Source of the DNA: Cellvibrionaceae bacterium
GTDB taxonomy: Bacteria > Pseudomonadota > Gammaproteobacteria > Pseudomonadales > Cellvibrionaceae
Assembly: GCA_002707785.1 (NCBI GenBank)
Contig: PANW01000032.1
Location: forward strand, 82,363 to 146,362
Length of the DNA stretch: 64,000 nt
Direction of reading: 5' to 3'
The notes under the pieces were generated by a model. That model did no database searches and was not told where the DNA came from. It saw only the letters and a program-made list of their open reading frames with translations. Of this stretch, positions 25,296-33,490 are shown one piece after another (the stretch's first letter is position 1; the number at the start of each line of letters is the position of its first letter). Position numbers and translations under genes: made by a program.

Positions 25296-26180
25296 ATGCC
25301 CTGGTTACAAGTCCGCGTGAACACCCACCGCCAAGACGCAGATGCCGTCGAAGATGCCTTGCTCGCCGCTGGCGCCGTATCCGTAACCTTACAGGACAAC
25401 GCCGATCAGCCCATCCTGGAACCGGCATTGGGAGAAACCCCACTGTGGGATGAGACCGCCATCAGCGCCTTATTCGATGCGGAAGTCGATACCGACTTGG
25501 CTTCCTTAGCCGCCTCTCGGGCGCTGGGCAAAGAACTTCCCCCCCACCGCTGGGAACTATTGGAAGACAAAGACTGGGAACGGGAATGGATGAACAACTA
25601 TCAACCCATTCACTGTGGCGGAGAACTGTGGATCTGCCCCAGTTGGAAAGAGGCTCCAGAACCCGATGCCACCAACTTGTTGCTCGACCCCGGGCTGGCG
25701 TTCGGAACGGGCACTCACCCCACCACCTTTATGTGCCTGCAATGGTTGTCCAAACAAGCCCCTTTCAGCGGGCAGAGCTTTGTCGATTACGGCTGCGGCT
25801 CGGGCATATTAGGAATCGCGGCCTTGCTGCTCGGTGGCAGTCAAGTGACGGGCACTGACATTGATCCTCAGGCACTGCTAGCGACACATGACAATGCCGA
25901 TCGCAACAAGATTGATCGGGCTCGCTTTCCCGTACATTTGCCCCAAGATTGCCCTGAGATTCAAGTCGATATTACCTTGGCCAATATTCTAGCCGGACCT
26001 CTGGCCGAACTAGCGCCCGTCCTGAATGGACTGACCAAACCCGGTGGAAAGCTGTGTCTATCGGGTATTCTTGATTCACAAGCAGAAACCGTGATGGCAG
26101 CCTATCAGCCTTGGTTTGATTTCGACCCCATTCGTCAGCAACAGGAATGGGTCTGCCTGACCGCCACGAAACGCAGATAA
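25296..26180 (+). CDS. prmA: Ribosomal protein L11 methyltransferase
   Basis: SAM-dependent enzyme that trimethylates L11. It has 294 residues from ATG 25296, the usual PrmA length; the ORF track's 25251 start adds 15 non-family residues. The N-terminal domain begins MPWLQVRVNTHRQDADAVEDALLAAGAVSVT; the SAM domain has LDPGLAFGTGTHPTTFMCLQWL and DYGCGSGILGIAALLLG, then VDITLANILAGPL. It precedes a DUF3426 gene, a pairing seen in many gammaproteobacteria. Confidence 0.96.
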   Translation: MPWLQVRVNTHRQDADAVEDALLAAGAVSVTLQDNADQPILEPALGETPLWDETAISALFDAEVDTDLASLAASRALGKELPPHRWELLEDKDWEREWMNNYQPIHCGGELWICPSWKEAPEPDATNLLLDPGLAFGTGTHPTTFMCLQWLSKQAPFSGQSFVDYGCGSGILGIAALLLGGSQVTGTDIDPQALLATHDNADRNKIDRARFPVHLPQDCPEIQVDITLANILAGPLAELAPVLNGLTKPGGKLCLSGILDSQAETVMAAYQPWFDFDPIRQQQEWVCLTATKRR

Positions 26181-26281
26181 GTCACAGCTTTGAGCTAGCC
26201 AGCAACACAACCATTTACCCGACACAGCGGAACGTCTACACTCTGCCGCTGTTCTTCGAATTTCAGGGAAAGACCACACTC

Positions 26282-27592
26282 ATGGCAGATCGGGTCACAT
26301 GCTGCCCCCATTGCAGCACTTCGTTTCGCATTACCGACGATCAACTCAAAACCGCCAAAGGCGCTGTTCGTTGTGGCTCCTGCCTGCAAATTTTTCGAGC
26401 CTTGGATCATCTGCAGGAAGAAGAAATCAGTACAGAAGAAACTTCTGCTGCAACGCCGGAAGAGTCCATTCCCGAGCTGGATGACTTCAGTGATGATGCC
26501 TTGATCTCCGATGATATGGATCAGATTGAAGACACGCAAAGCCTCGCACTGGGCGAGCTGAGCGACGACTTTCTGCAGCAAGGCAGCTTCGGCGAAAACA
26601 AAGGGTCCCTGTTCGATCGTGAAATCAAGGTTCGGGAAAACCAAGATAACGACCATACCGACGAATCCTGGGCCGTTAATCTACTCGATGAAATTGAAAA
26701 TGAAGAGGACGTCCCTGCGCCTCCCGCGGCCTCAAAGAGTGATGATAGCGCTCTCTCTCTAGAAGACCCCCTCGACATCCAAGAGACTCTTGGAACAGGT
26801 GAAGACAGTGACACTGACTACAGTCGCGCCACTACCGGGACCTTCGATGCAATTACAGATGAAGAGCTAGAACAAACTCTCAACGAGGCCCCCTCACGCA
26901 GAGAGCCCATCTTTAATGTCACCGGCGAGCGAGATATCGACGCTGCGGAGTCGTCCACGGACGACGAGATTTCTGCCTTATTTGCCGACGATCATGCCAT
27001 CGACGATGGCCACACTGAAGACACCTCAGACTACCGGCAAGACGAGCACGACGATTTATTACACGCCATTGCCCCCGCCCCAGTGGAAATGGAGTGGCAT
27101 GCAGAAAAGTCTCGTTGGCCCATGCGAGTTCTGTGGGCAAGCTTAAGCCTGCTGGCAATAGTGGCACTCGTCACTCAATTTCTGTGGTTTAACTTTGACG
27201 ACTATAGCCGCAAACAACCTTGGAGAGATGGCTTTGCCCAACTGTGTCCAATGTTGGGCTGCAGCCTACCGTCATTGGCTGCGCCGGAGAAAGTCAAAGC
27301 CTACAACCTTGTAGTGCGCAGCCACCCGCGCGCCGATAATGCTCTAATCATTGACAGTATTCTGCTGAACAAAGCCAGCTTTGAACAACCCTTCCCAGAT
27401 TTCAGCCTGAGTTTCAGTGATCTGCAGGGCAAGCCCCTTGCCCATCGCCGCTTTAAACCCTCCGAGTATTTGGGCGGTGAGCTAGCCGGAGCCAAAACCA
27501 TGCCTGCAGGCCAACCGGTGCACATCTCTCTCGAAGTGCTCGATCCTGGCCCAGATGCGGTCAATTACCGAGCAACCATTCCCCTTAATTGA
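26282..27592 (+). CDS. DUF3426 zinc-ribbon membrane protein
   Basis: A 436-residue protein from ATG 26282. The N-terminus is an MJ0042-type zinc finger (CPHCSTSFRITDDQLKTAKGAVRCGSCLQIF) with two CxxC pairs. A long acidic low-complexity linker follows (rich in D and E, about residues 45-280), then one membrane helix (VLWASLSLLAIVALVTQFLWF) and the DUF3426 domain (KAYNLVVRSHPRADNALIIDSILLNKASF). Function unknown; the topology suggests a cytoplasmic zinc ribbon tethered to a periplasmic domain. It lies between prmA and dusB-fis, as is common. Confidence 0.88.
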   Translation: MADRVTCCPHCSTSFRITDDQLKTAKGAVRCGSCLQIFRALDHLQEEEISTEETSAATPEESIPELDDFSDDALISDDMDQIEDTQSLALGELSDDFLQQGSFGENKGSLFDREIKVRENQDNDHTDESWAVNLLDEIENEEDVPAPPAASKSDDSALSLEDPLDIQETLGTGEDSDTDYSRATTGTFDAITDEELEQTLNEAPSRREPIFNVTGERDIDAAESSTDDEISALFADDHAIDDGHTEDTSDYRQDEHDDLLHAIAPAPVEMEWHAEKSRWPMRVLWASLSLLAIVALVTQFLWFNFDDYSRKQPWRDGFAQLCPMLGCSLPSLAAPEKVKAYNLVVRSHPRADNALIIDSILLNKASFEQPFPDFSLSFSDLQGKPLAHRRFKPSEYLGGELAGAKTMPAGQPVHISLEVLDPGPDAVNYRATIPLN

Positions 27593-27598
27593 GGCTCA

Positions 27599-27618
27599 AA
27601 GGAGGTCAAACCCTCCTT
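27599..27618. terminator. Hairpin after the DUF3426 gene
   Basis: AAGGAGG pairs with CCTCCTT around a 6-base loop, 6 bases after the stop. Followed by ATTGACC rather than T's; it probably ends the prmA-DUF3426 mRNA before the separate dusB-fis promoter. Confidence 0.45.
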
Positions 27619-27718
27619 ATTGACCGGGCCTTTCAGGTCGAACCCGTAACCACTGGCATGAAAGGTAAATTTGCATCTGTCAACGTCTATTTTTTCGTCA
27701 ATCTGTGCAATTTGTGCT

Positions 27719-27756
27719 TTTAAAAAGTAGGGGATCGCAGGTATGATAGCCCCCCT
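27719..27756 (+). promoter_or_regulatory. Putative dusB-fis promoter with GC-rich discriminator
   Basis: A TATGAT -10 box at 27742-27747 is followed by AGCCCCCC, and an AT-rich TTTTAAA lies about 17 bases upstream in place of a strong -35. A run of C's between the -10 and the start site is typical of growth-rate/stringently controlled promoters such as fis. Confidence 0.55.
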
Positions 27757-27802
27757 TTCGCGAACCCTTGATCAAATGTTGAAACAAGCGCTCGCAAAGG
27801 CC

Positions 27803-27853
27803 TGAGGCGGTATTATTCGCCTCATAGCAGGAACGGAAACTGCAACAGTTTCC
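27803..27853 (+). promoter_or_regulatory. Two-hairpin leader before dusB-fis
   Basis: Two perfect stems occur in the untranslated leader: TGAGGCG/CGCCTCA with an 8-base loop (27803-27824) and GGAAACTG/CAGTTTCC with a 3-base loop (27835-27853). The second ends 22 bases before the TTG start. They could affect mRNA stability or translation; I know no described element with this form. Confidence 0.5.
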
Positions 27854-27875
27854 ACAGGCAAACTTGGGGTGAATC

Positions 27876-28865
27876 TTGTTTCAAATCGGTCCATACCACA
27901 TTCAAAATCAAGTGGTGCTCGCGCCTATGGCAGGAGTAACGGATCAACCATTCCGACAACTGTGTCGCAATCTGGGCGCAGGTTTGGTGGTTTCAGAAAT
28001 GGTCACATCCGACACCCGCTTGTGGAACAGCCGCAAATCACAGACTCGCCTCAACCACACTGGTGAGCTGGAGCCAAGATCCGTTCAAATCGCTGGTGGC
28101 GACCCAGAGATGATGGCTGAAGCTGCACGTATGAATGCCGAACGTGGCGCCCAAATTATTGATATCAATATGGGCTGCCCAGCCAAAAAAGTCTGCAAGA
28201 AAGCCGCTGGATCAGCACTGCTGAAAGATGAACCGCTGGTAGCGGCTATTCTCAGCGCCGTCACCCAGGCCGTGGACGTGCCGGTAACACTAAAGATTCG
28301 CACCGGCTGGAATCAAGACCATCGCAATGGCGTTAACATCGCCAAGATGGCACAAGATACAGGCATTGCCGCCTTGGCCGTACATGGCCGCACCCGCGCT
28401 TGCGGTTACAAAGGTGATGCCGAATACGACACAATCGCTGCCATTGTCGACGCGGTAGACATACCCGTCTTTGCCAATGGTGACATTGATGGCCCAATCA
28501 AAGCCAAGCAGGTACTGGATCACACCGGTGCCACCGCGGTAATGATTGGGCGTGCCGCACAGGGCAAACCGTGGATCTTTCGGGAAATTGACCATTTCCT
28601 GAAAACGGGGGAACAGTTGGCGCCCGCGCCACTAACCGAGATTCAACACATACTGTGCACTCACCTCGGTGAGTTACATCGCTTTTATGGCGATTTTATG
28701 GGACTTCGTATCGCTCGCAAACATGTGGGCTGGTACTTGAAAACGCTCACAGGCAGTGAGCCATTTCGCAAGGCCTTTAACCAAATAGAAGATGCTCAAG
28801 AGCAACATGCCAGCGTTCAAGATTTCTTTGAACAGCTGATAACGAAAGAGGATAAAGCGGCATGA
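27876..28865 (+). CDS. dusB: tRNA-dihydrouridine synthase B
   Basis: FMN enzyme that reduces uridine 17 of tRNA (the E. coli DusB position). 329 residues with the flavin/TIM-barrel signatures [39 protein letters not shown] (catalytic Cys), LKIRTGW and [14 protein letters not shown]. The start is the TTG at 27876: the first residues [20 protein letters not shown] line up with E. coli DusB, and GGGGTG lies upstream. The stop overlaps the fis start (ATGA), the conserved dusB-fis operon. Confidence 0.95.
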   Translation: MFQIGPYHIQNQVVLAPMAGVTDQPFRQLCRNLGAGLVVSEMVTSDTRLWNSRKSQTRLNHTGELEPRSVQIAGGDPEMMAEAARMNAERGAQIIDINMGCPAKKVCKKAAGSALLKDEPLVAAILSAVTQAVDVPVTLKIRTGWNQDHRNGVNIAKMAQDTGIAALAVHGRTRACGYKGDAEYDTIAAIVDAVDIPVFANGDIDGPIKAKQVLDHTGATAVMIGRAAQGKPWIFREIDHFLKTGEQLAPAPLTEIQHILCTHLGELHRFYGDFMGLRIARKHVGWYLKTLTGSEPFRKAFNQIEDAQEQHASVQDFFEQLITKEDKAA

Positions 28866-29170
28866 ATACAGCTGAAACGCTGATGGCTGACGCGCCAATC
28901 GAACTAACCAGCCCAATCACCGAGCCTGCACCGGCGACTCAAAATCAATCCCTACGCGATTGTGTTGAACAGGCCATGGACAACTATTTCAAGCACTTAG
29001 ACGGGCAACCGGTGAGTGACGTATACGACTTGGTTATGGCCGAAGTCGAAGCGCCGATGCTGGAAATCGTGATGAAATACACCCGTCACAACCAGACTAA
29101 AGCCGCTCAAGTTCTCGGTCTGAACCGCGGTACTTTGCGCAAAAAACTCAAGCAGTACGGCCTACTGTAA
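28862..29170 (+). CDS. fis: DNA-binding protein Fis
   Basis: Nucleoid protein and growth-phase regulator of 102 residues. The C-terminal HTH ([36 protein letters not shown]) is almost the invariant Fis sequence, preceded by the dimer helices ([14 protein letters not shown]). The N-terminal 28 residues are variable, Pro/Thr-rich. It overlaps dusB by four bases, so levels depend on the upstream GC-discriminator promoter and leader. A terminator follows at once. Confidence 0.97.
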   Translation: MNTAETLMADAPIELTSPITEPAPATQNQSLRDCVEQAMDNYFKHLDGQPVSDVYDLVMAEVEAPMLEIVMKYTRHNQTKAAQVLGLNRGTLRKKLKQYGLL

Positions 29171-29193
29171 ATCTGTCGCTATACTGAAGTTTT

Positions 29194-29222
29194 AAGAAGG
29201 GTGAGCTGGTCTCGCCCTTCTT
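29194..29222. terminator. Terminator after fis
   Basis: AAGAAGGGTGAG pairs with CTCGCCCTTCTT (one G-U) around a CTGGT loop, 23 bases after the fis stop, followed by CGTTTC. Confidence 0.7.
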
Positions 29223-29306
29223 CGTTTCACTACTGCCACTGATTCTCACGATCCAACCGCAGTAACCCAAGCTCTTTTGATACACAGTCAACAACGGACA
29301 CACTCC

Positions 29307-30896
29307 ATGACCCAACTTGTTAAAGTTCAGCGTGCTTTAATTAGCGTCTCTGACAAAACCGGTATCGTTGAATTTGCCCAAGCCCTCAGTGCTCAAGGCG
29401 TTGAAATTCTCTCCACCGGCGGCACCTTCCGCCTGCTGCAGGAAAACGGCGTAGCCGCTATCGAAGTCTCTGACTACACCGGTTTTCCGGAAATGATGGA
29501 CGGTCGCGTAAAGACCCTTCACCCAAAAGTTCACGGTGGAATCCTAGGTCGTCGCGGTACCGATGATGCGGTCATGAACGAGCACGGCATCACTCCAATC
29601 GACATGGTTGTGGTTAACTTGTATCCCTTTAAAGCCACCGTTGCCGATCCTAACTGCGATCTACCGACGGCGATTGAGAACATCGACATCGGCGGCCCGA
29701 CTATGGTTCGCTCAGCGGCGAAGAACCACAAAGACGTTAACATTGTGGTCAATGCTGGTAACTACGACGCCATCATTGCTGAGATGCAAGCCAACGGCGG
29801 CGCCACCAGCTACGAAACCCGCTACGACCTGATGGTCAAAGCCTTCGAGCACACCGCTCAATACGACGGCATGATCGCCAATCACTTCGGTCGCCGCCCT
29901 TCTACCTTCGCCCCTGGCGAAGTAGATACACGCAACTTTTCCAACACCTACAACGTTCAGTACGTTAAAACTCAAGACATGCGCTACGGTGAGAATCCTC
30001 ACCAAAAAGCGGCTTTCTACGTTGAAGAAGATGCTAAAGAAGCGTCAGTTTCAACCGCCAAGCAGCTACAAGGTAAAGAGTTGTCGTTCAACAATGTTGC
30101 CGATACCGACGCCGCGCTAGAAACCGTTAAACTATTTGACGAACCAGCCTGTGTCATCGTTAAACACGCTAATCCCTGTGGTGTGGCCGTAGCGACCGAC
30201 ATTAAAACCGCTTACGAATTAGCCTTTGCCACCGATCCAGAATCCGCTTTTGGTGGCATCATCGCCTTCAACCGCGAGCTGGATGCGGAAACCGCACAGC
30301 TGATCGTCGACAAGCAATTCTCTGAGGTCATCATCGCGCCTAGCGTTTCCGCCGACGCCGCCGCAGCCGTGTCAGCCAAGAAAAATGTTCGCCTGCTTGA
30401 GTGTGGCGAATGGGGCGCCGAACGCCCTGTAGCTTACGATTACAAACGCGTTAATGGTGGCCTGTTGATCCAAGAAAAAGACAACGGCATGGTCAGTAAA
30501 GACGACCTAAAAGTGGTGACCAAAGCTCAACCCAGCGATGAGCAAATGGACGAACTACTGTTCGCCTGGAAAGTTGCCAAGATGGTTAAGTCCAACGCCA
30601 TTATTTACGCCAAAGACGGCCGCACGATCGGTGTCGGCGCGGGCCAAATGAGCCGCGTCAACTCTGCTCGTATTGCCGCCATTAAAGCCGAACACGCTAA
30701 CCTAGAAGTCAAAGGCGCAGTCATGGCATCTGACGCTTTCTTCCCTTTCCGCGACGGTATCGACAACGCGGCGAAAGTGGGCATCAGTGCGGTCATTCAG
30801 CCCGGTGGTTCTATGCGTGATGAGGAAGTGATTGCCGCGGCCGACGAGCACGGAATGACGATGGTATTCACCGGCATGCGCCACTTCCGTCATTGA
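29307..30896 (+). CDS. purH: Bifunctional AICAR transformylase / IMP cyclohydrolase
   Basis: Last two steps of de novo IMP synthesis in one 529-residue protein. The N-terminal cyclohydrolase domain begins [38 protein letters not shown]; the transformylase half includes [14 protein letters not shown] and ends [41 protein letters not shown]. The ATG at 29307 gives the family N-terminus; the ORF-track start at 29277 adds ten extra residues. It is followed by purD, the usual purH-purD order, but with 330 bases carrying two hairpin repeats between them. Confidence 0.97.
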   Translation: MTQLVKVQRALISVSDKTGIVEFAQALSAQGVEILSTGGTFRLLQENGVAAIEVSDYTGFPEMMDGRVKTLHPKVHGGILGRRGTDDAVMNEHGITPIDMVVVNLYPFKATVADPNCDLPTAIENIDIGGPTMVRSAAKNHKDVNIVVNAGNYDAIIAEMQANGGATSYETRYDLMVKAFEHTAQYDGMIANHFGRRPSTFAPGEVDTRNFSNTYNVQYVKTQDMRYGENPHQKAAFYVEEDAKEASVSTAKQLQGKELSFNNVADTDAALETVKLFDEPACVIVKHANPCGVAVATDIKTAYELAFATDPESAFGGIIAFNRELDAETAQLIVDKQFSEVIIAPSVSADAAAAVSAKKNVRLLECGEWGAERPVAYDYKRVNGGLLIQEKDNGMVSKDDLKVVTKAQPSDEQMDELLFAWKVAKMVKSNAIIYAKDGRTIGVGAGQMSRVNSARIAAIKAEHANLEVKGAVMASDAFFPFRDGIDNAAKVGISAVIQPGGSMRDEEVIAAADEHGMTMVFTGMRHFRH

Positions 30897-30897
30897 T

Positions 30898-31015
30898 AAA
30901 AATGCTCCTGTGACGCGATGGTGGCGTTGCTTCGGTGCTCGGTCGGTCACGTACACTTGTACGCTCCCTTCCTGCGCTCCGAGGCGCCTTACCCTCACAC
31001 CACAGGAACATTTTT
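30898..31015. repeat. Hairpin repeat, copy A
   Basis: A 118-base imperfect inverted repeat right after purH. The outer arms are AAAAATGCTCCTGTG and CACAGGAACATTTTT, an inner pair is GGTGCTCGG/CCGAGGCGCC, and the tip has CGTACACTTGTACG. The T-run at the end would let it act as a purH terminator. Its centre, read on the minus strand, matches the centre of copy B. Confidence 0.75.
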
Positions 31016-31091
31016 CTTCAACGACGACTTCTTAATCGAAGAAATCAATTTAGATTTGTTTTTGTTGGTTTAATGATAAGCCTCTAAACAA

Positions 31092-31210
31092 GGAGCTTAG
31101 CTAAGTGTTCCTAGCAAGGCGCGATGTCGATTTTGTGAGGGAGTGTACTCAAGTACATGACCGATCAAAATCGGCAACGCAACGCCGCTAGGGACGCTTA
31201 GATAAGCTCC
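31092..31210. repeat. Hairpin repeat, copy B
   Basis: A 119-base inverted repeat just before purD. Outer arms GGAGCTTAGCTAAGTGTTCC and GGGACGCTTAGATAAGCTCC pair with few mismatches; inner CGATTTTG/CAAAATCG pairs perfectly; the tip is GTACTCAAGTAC. The core GGGAGTGTACTCAAGTACAT corresponds to GGGAGCGTACAAGTGTACGT on the reverse strand of copy A, so they are two members of one family in opposite orientation. It ends 16 bases before the purD ATG. Confidence 0.75.
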
Positions 31211-31226
31211 GACAAAGGACAAAAAA

Positions 31227-32516
31227 ATGAACGTACTAATCATTGGCTCCGGCGGCCGCGAACACGCGCTCGCTTGGAAGGCCGCGCAAAACCCCAACGT
31301 TGAAACCGTTTACGTGGCCCCCGGTAATGCCGGTACGGCGACCGAAGCCGGTCTGAAAAACGTCGCTATCGATGTGATGGATTTCGACCAGCTCGCCACC
31401 TTTGCTAAAGACAACAATTGCGGCTTGACCATTGTTGGCCCTGAAGCGCCGCTGGTTGAAGGTGTGGTGGATTATTTTGCCGAGCAAGGCTTACGCGCCT
31501 TTGGTCCCTCCAGGGGAGCCGCGCAACTGGAAGGATCCAAAGCCTTCACCAAAGATTTTTTGGCCCGCCATAAAATCCCGACCGGTGAATACCAAAATTT
31601 CACCGAAGTGGAACCCGCACTGGCTTATCTGCAAGAGAAAGGCGCACCGATCGTGGTTAAAGCCGACGGTCTCGCTGCCGGTAAAGGTGTAATCGTTGCT
31701 GAAACGTTGCAGCAAGCGGAAGACGCCGTGAAAGACATGCTATCTGGCAACGCCTTCGGCGAAGCCGGTTGCCGCGTCGTCATCGAAGAGTTTCTCGACG
31801 GCGAAGAAGCCAGCTTTATTGTTATGGTCGATGGAAAAAACGTTGTCGCCATGGCCACCAGCCAAGACCACAAACGTGTAGGCGACGGCGATACCGGCCC
31901 CAACACCGGCGGCATGGGCGCATACTCCCCAGCGCCGGTTGTCACTGCCGATATTCATCAACGCATTATGGATGAAGTCATCTACCCAACCGTTAACGGC
32001 ATGGCCGCTGAAGGCAACGATTACACCGGCTTCCTCTACGCCGGCCTGATGATCGACGCTGCCGGCACGCCGAAAGTGATCGAGTACAACTGTCGCTTTG
32101 GCGATCCAGAAACCCAGCCGATTATGCTGCGCATGAAGTCCGACATGGTGGATTTGTGTGAAGCTGCTATCGATGGTGAACTGGCCGGAAAAACGACCGA
32201 ATGGGACGAGCGCTGCGCCGTGGGTGTGGTACTGGCAGCGGGTGGCTACCCTGCTTCCTATGAAAAAGGCCTGCCCATCTCTGGCTTACCCAGTGAAGCG
32301 ATTGCCGGTGAAAAGGTGTTCCATGCGGGCACTCAATTATCGGGCGATGATGTGGTTACCAGTGGTGGCCGCGTACTCTGCGCCACCGCTCTAGGCAACT
32401 CAGTCACTGAGGCTCAAGCTCGTGCTTACGACCTGACACGTCAGATTGACTGGAAAGATGTCTACTTCCGTAACGACATTGCCTACCGAGCAATCGCCCG
32501 AGAAGCAGAGAGCTAG
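31227..32516 (+). CDS. purD: Phosphoribosylamine--glycine ligase (GAR synthetase)
   Basis: ATP-grasp enzyme of de novo purine synthesis joining phosphoribosylamine and glycine. 429 residues, normal length. N-terminal MNVLIIGSGGREHALAWKAAQN; ATP-grasp core GAPIVVKADGLAAGKGVIVA, VVIEEFLDGEEASFIVMVDG, and the GARS signature FGDPETQPIMLRMKSDMVDL. Only 16 bases separate hairpin repeat B from its start; the AAAGGAC site between them serves as the ribosome-binding site. A strong terminator follows. Confidence 0.97.
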   Translation: MNVLIIGSGGREHALAWKAAQNPNVETVYVAPGNAGTATEAGLKNVAIDVMDFDQLATFAKDNNCGLTIVGPEAPLVEGVVDYFAEQGLRAFGPSRGAAQLEGSKAFTKDFLARHKIPTGEYQNFTEVEPALAYLQEKGAPIVVKADGLAAGKGVIVAETLQQAEDAVKDMLSGNAFGEAGCRVVIEEFLDGEEASFIVMVDGKNVVAMATSQDHKRVGDGDTGPNTGGMGAYSPAPVVTADIHQRIMDEVIYPTVNGMAAEGNDYTGFLYAGLMIDAAGTPKVIEYNCRFGDPETQPIMLRMKSDMVDLCEAAIDGELAGKTTEWDERCAVGVVLAAGGYPASYEKGLPISGLPSEAIAGEKVFHAGTQLSGDDVVTSGGRVLCATALGNSVTEAQARAYDLTRQIDWKDVYFRNDIAYRAIAREAES

Positions 32517-32537
32517 CCGTCAAGACAGCGAGCTCAA

Positions 32538-32581
32538 AAGCCCTGATCACTCAATAGCGAGCCAGTGATCAGGGCTTTTTT
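32538..32581 (+). terminator. Intrinsic terminator after purD
   Basis: AGCCCTGATCACT and AGTGATCAGGGCT pair perfectly (13 bp) around a 17-base loop and run into TTTTTT. Confidence 0.92.
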
Positions 32582-32857
32582 GTGCACCACCGCTCCCCTG
32601 CGAGCCGTCCCACCATCGTATATTTCTTTTCTTTCTAAGCACAACCTTCACATCCCACTGTCCCCGCGCTAGCATCTGTGGTTTGCTCTTACTTTCTGTG
32701 TACGAGCGTCACTCATAGATAATGAACACAGTCTGTGCAAATGGCATTTTAGAGCGCCAAATAGGGTTGCGTTAAGCGCATCCATGTTGCCCGCTCACGA
32801 TCGAAACAACAGATTAAACACAGCCGCCCATAAAAATATAAAAAGGCCGTAATAACA
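32582..32857. other. Gene-free region before the kinase gene
   Basis: About 275 bases after the purD terminator. No ORF, dyad or repeat that I can support; the promoter for the downstream signalling gene must lie here. Confidence 0.4.
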
Positions 32858-33490
32858 ATGACACTACGACTATTTTTAGCAATCACTGCAGTCATCGGTT
32901 TTTCTGTCCCAGCGACAACAGCGGCCTCTGCCGATACCAGCTCTACGCTAGCCAACCTACTTTCGTATCCAGCAAGCTCTACCTTCGACTACGTATTGAT
33001 GGCCGCGTTGGTAGGCGCTAGCTTAATGTTGATGTTTATCAACATCGGCCAAGCCCTGATTCGACAAGAGCGCCTCAATATTTATCTCGCTCTTTATATC
33101 GCCATCATCTCAACCGCTTGTATCTGTGGCTGGAATTCGGTGCAGACGTCTCCCTTGCTTCCCACCGACCAATGGATCCGCAAGAGCTTCACCTTGCTCA
33201 CGTTGGCGATTCAAGCCTTCCTTATTTATCAGTACTTTTTACCACGTCCTGCGATGACAACATGGACTCGGCTTTTCATTGGTATCCATATCGCCTTAAT
33301 CGCAACGGGTCTTTGGTTAATCACTGTAGAGCATGCGGAGTCTTATCGTGCTGTGCGCTTACTGCTACTGATTAGCGCCAGTGTTTGCGTGGTTCACACA
33401 GCCCTTATGATCCCCTTTAAAATTCCATTCACACGGTATTTTTGGTATCGAAGATTATCGCCATCGGACTCTTGGTCAGCATGTGGATAA
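32858..33490 (+). CDS. Sensor kinase N-terminal fragment (signal peptide and membrane helices), frameshifted
   Basis: First piece of a split gene. 210 residues: a signal peptide (LFLAITAVIGFSVPATTAAS), then about five or six membrane helices (YVLMAALVGASLMLMFINIG; IYLALYIAIISTACICGWN; FTLLTLAIQAFLIYQYF; LFIGIHIALIATGLWLI; LLLLISASVCVVHTALMI), as in membrane-sensor domains. The natural frame is lost at the five-T run 33439-33443; one extra T would read PFTRYFLVSKIIAIGLLVSMW straight into the next ORF. The last 15 residues here (YRRLSPSDSWSACG) are therefore out-of-frame. One real deletion or a sequencing error are both possible. Confidence 0.75.
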   Translation: MTLRLFLAITAVIGFSVPATTAASADTSSTLANLLSYPASSTFDYVLMAALVGASLMLMFINIGQALIRQERLNIYLALYIAIISTACICGWNSVQTSPLLPTDQWIRKSFTLLTLAIQAFLIYQYFLPRPAMTTWTRLFIGIHIALIATGLWLITVEHAESYRAVRLLLLISASVCVVHTALMIPFKIPFTRYFWYRRLSPSDSWSACG

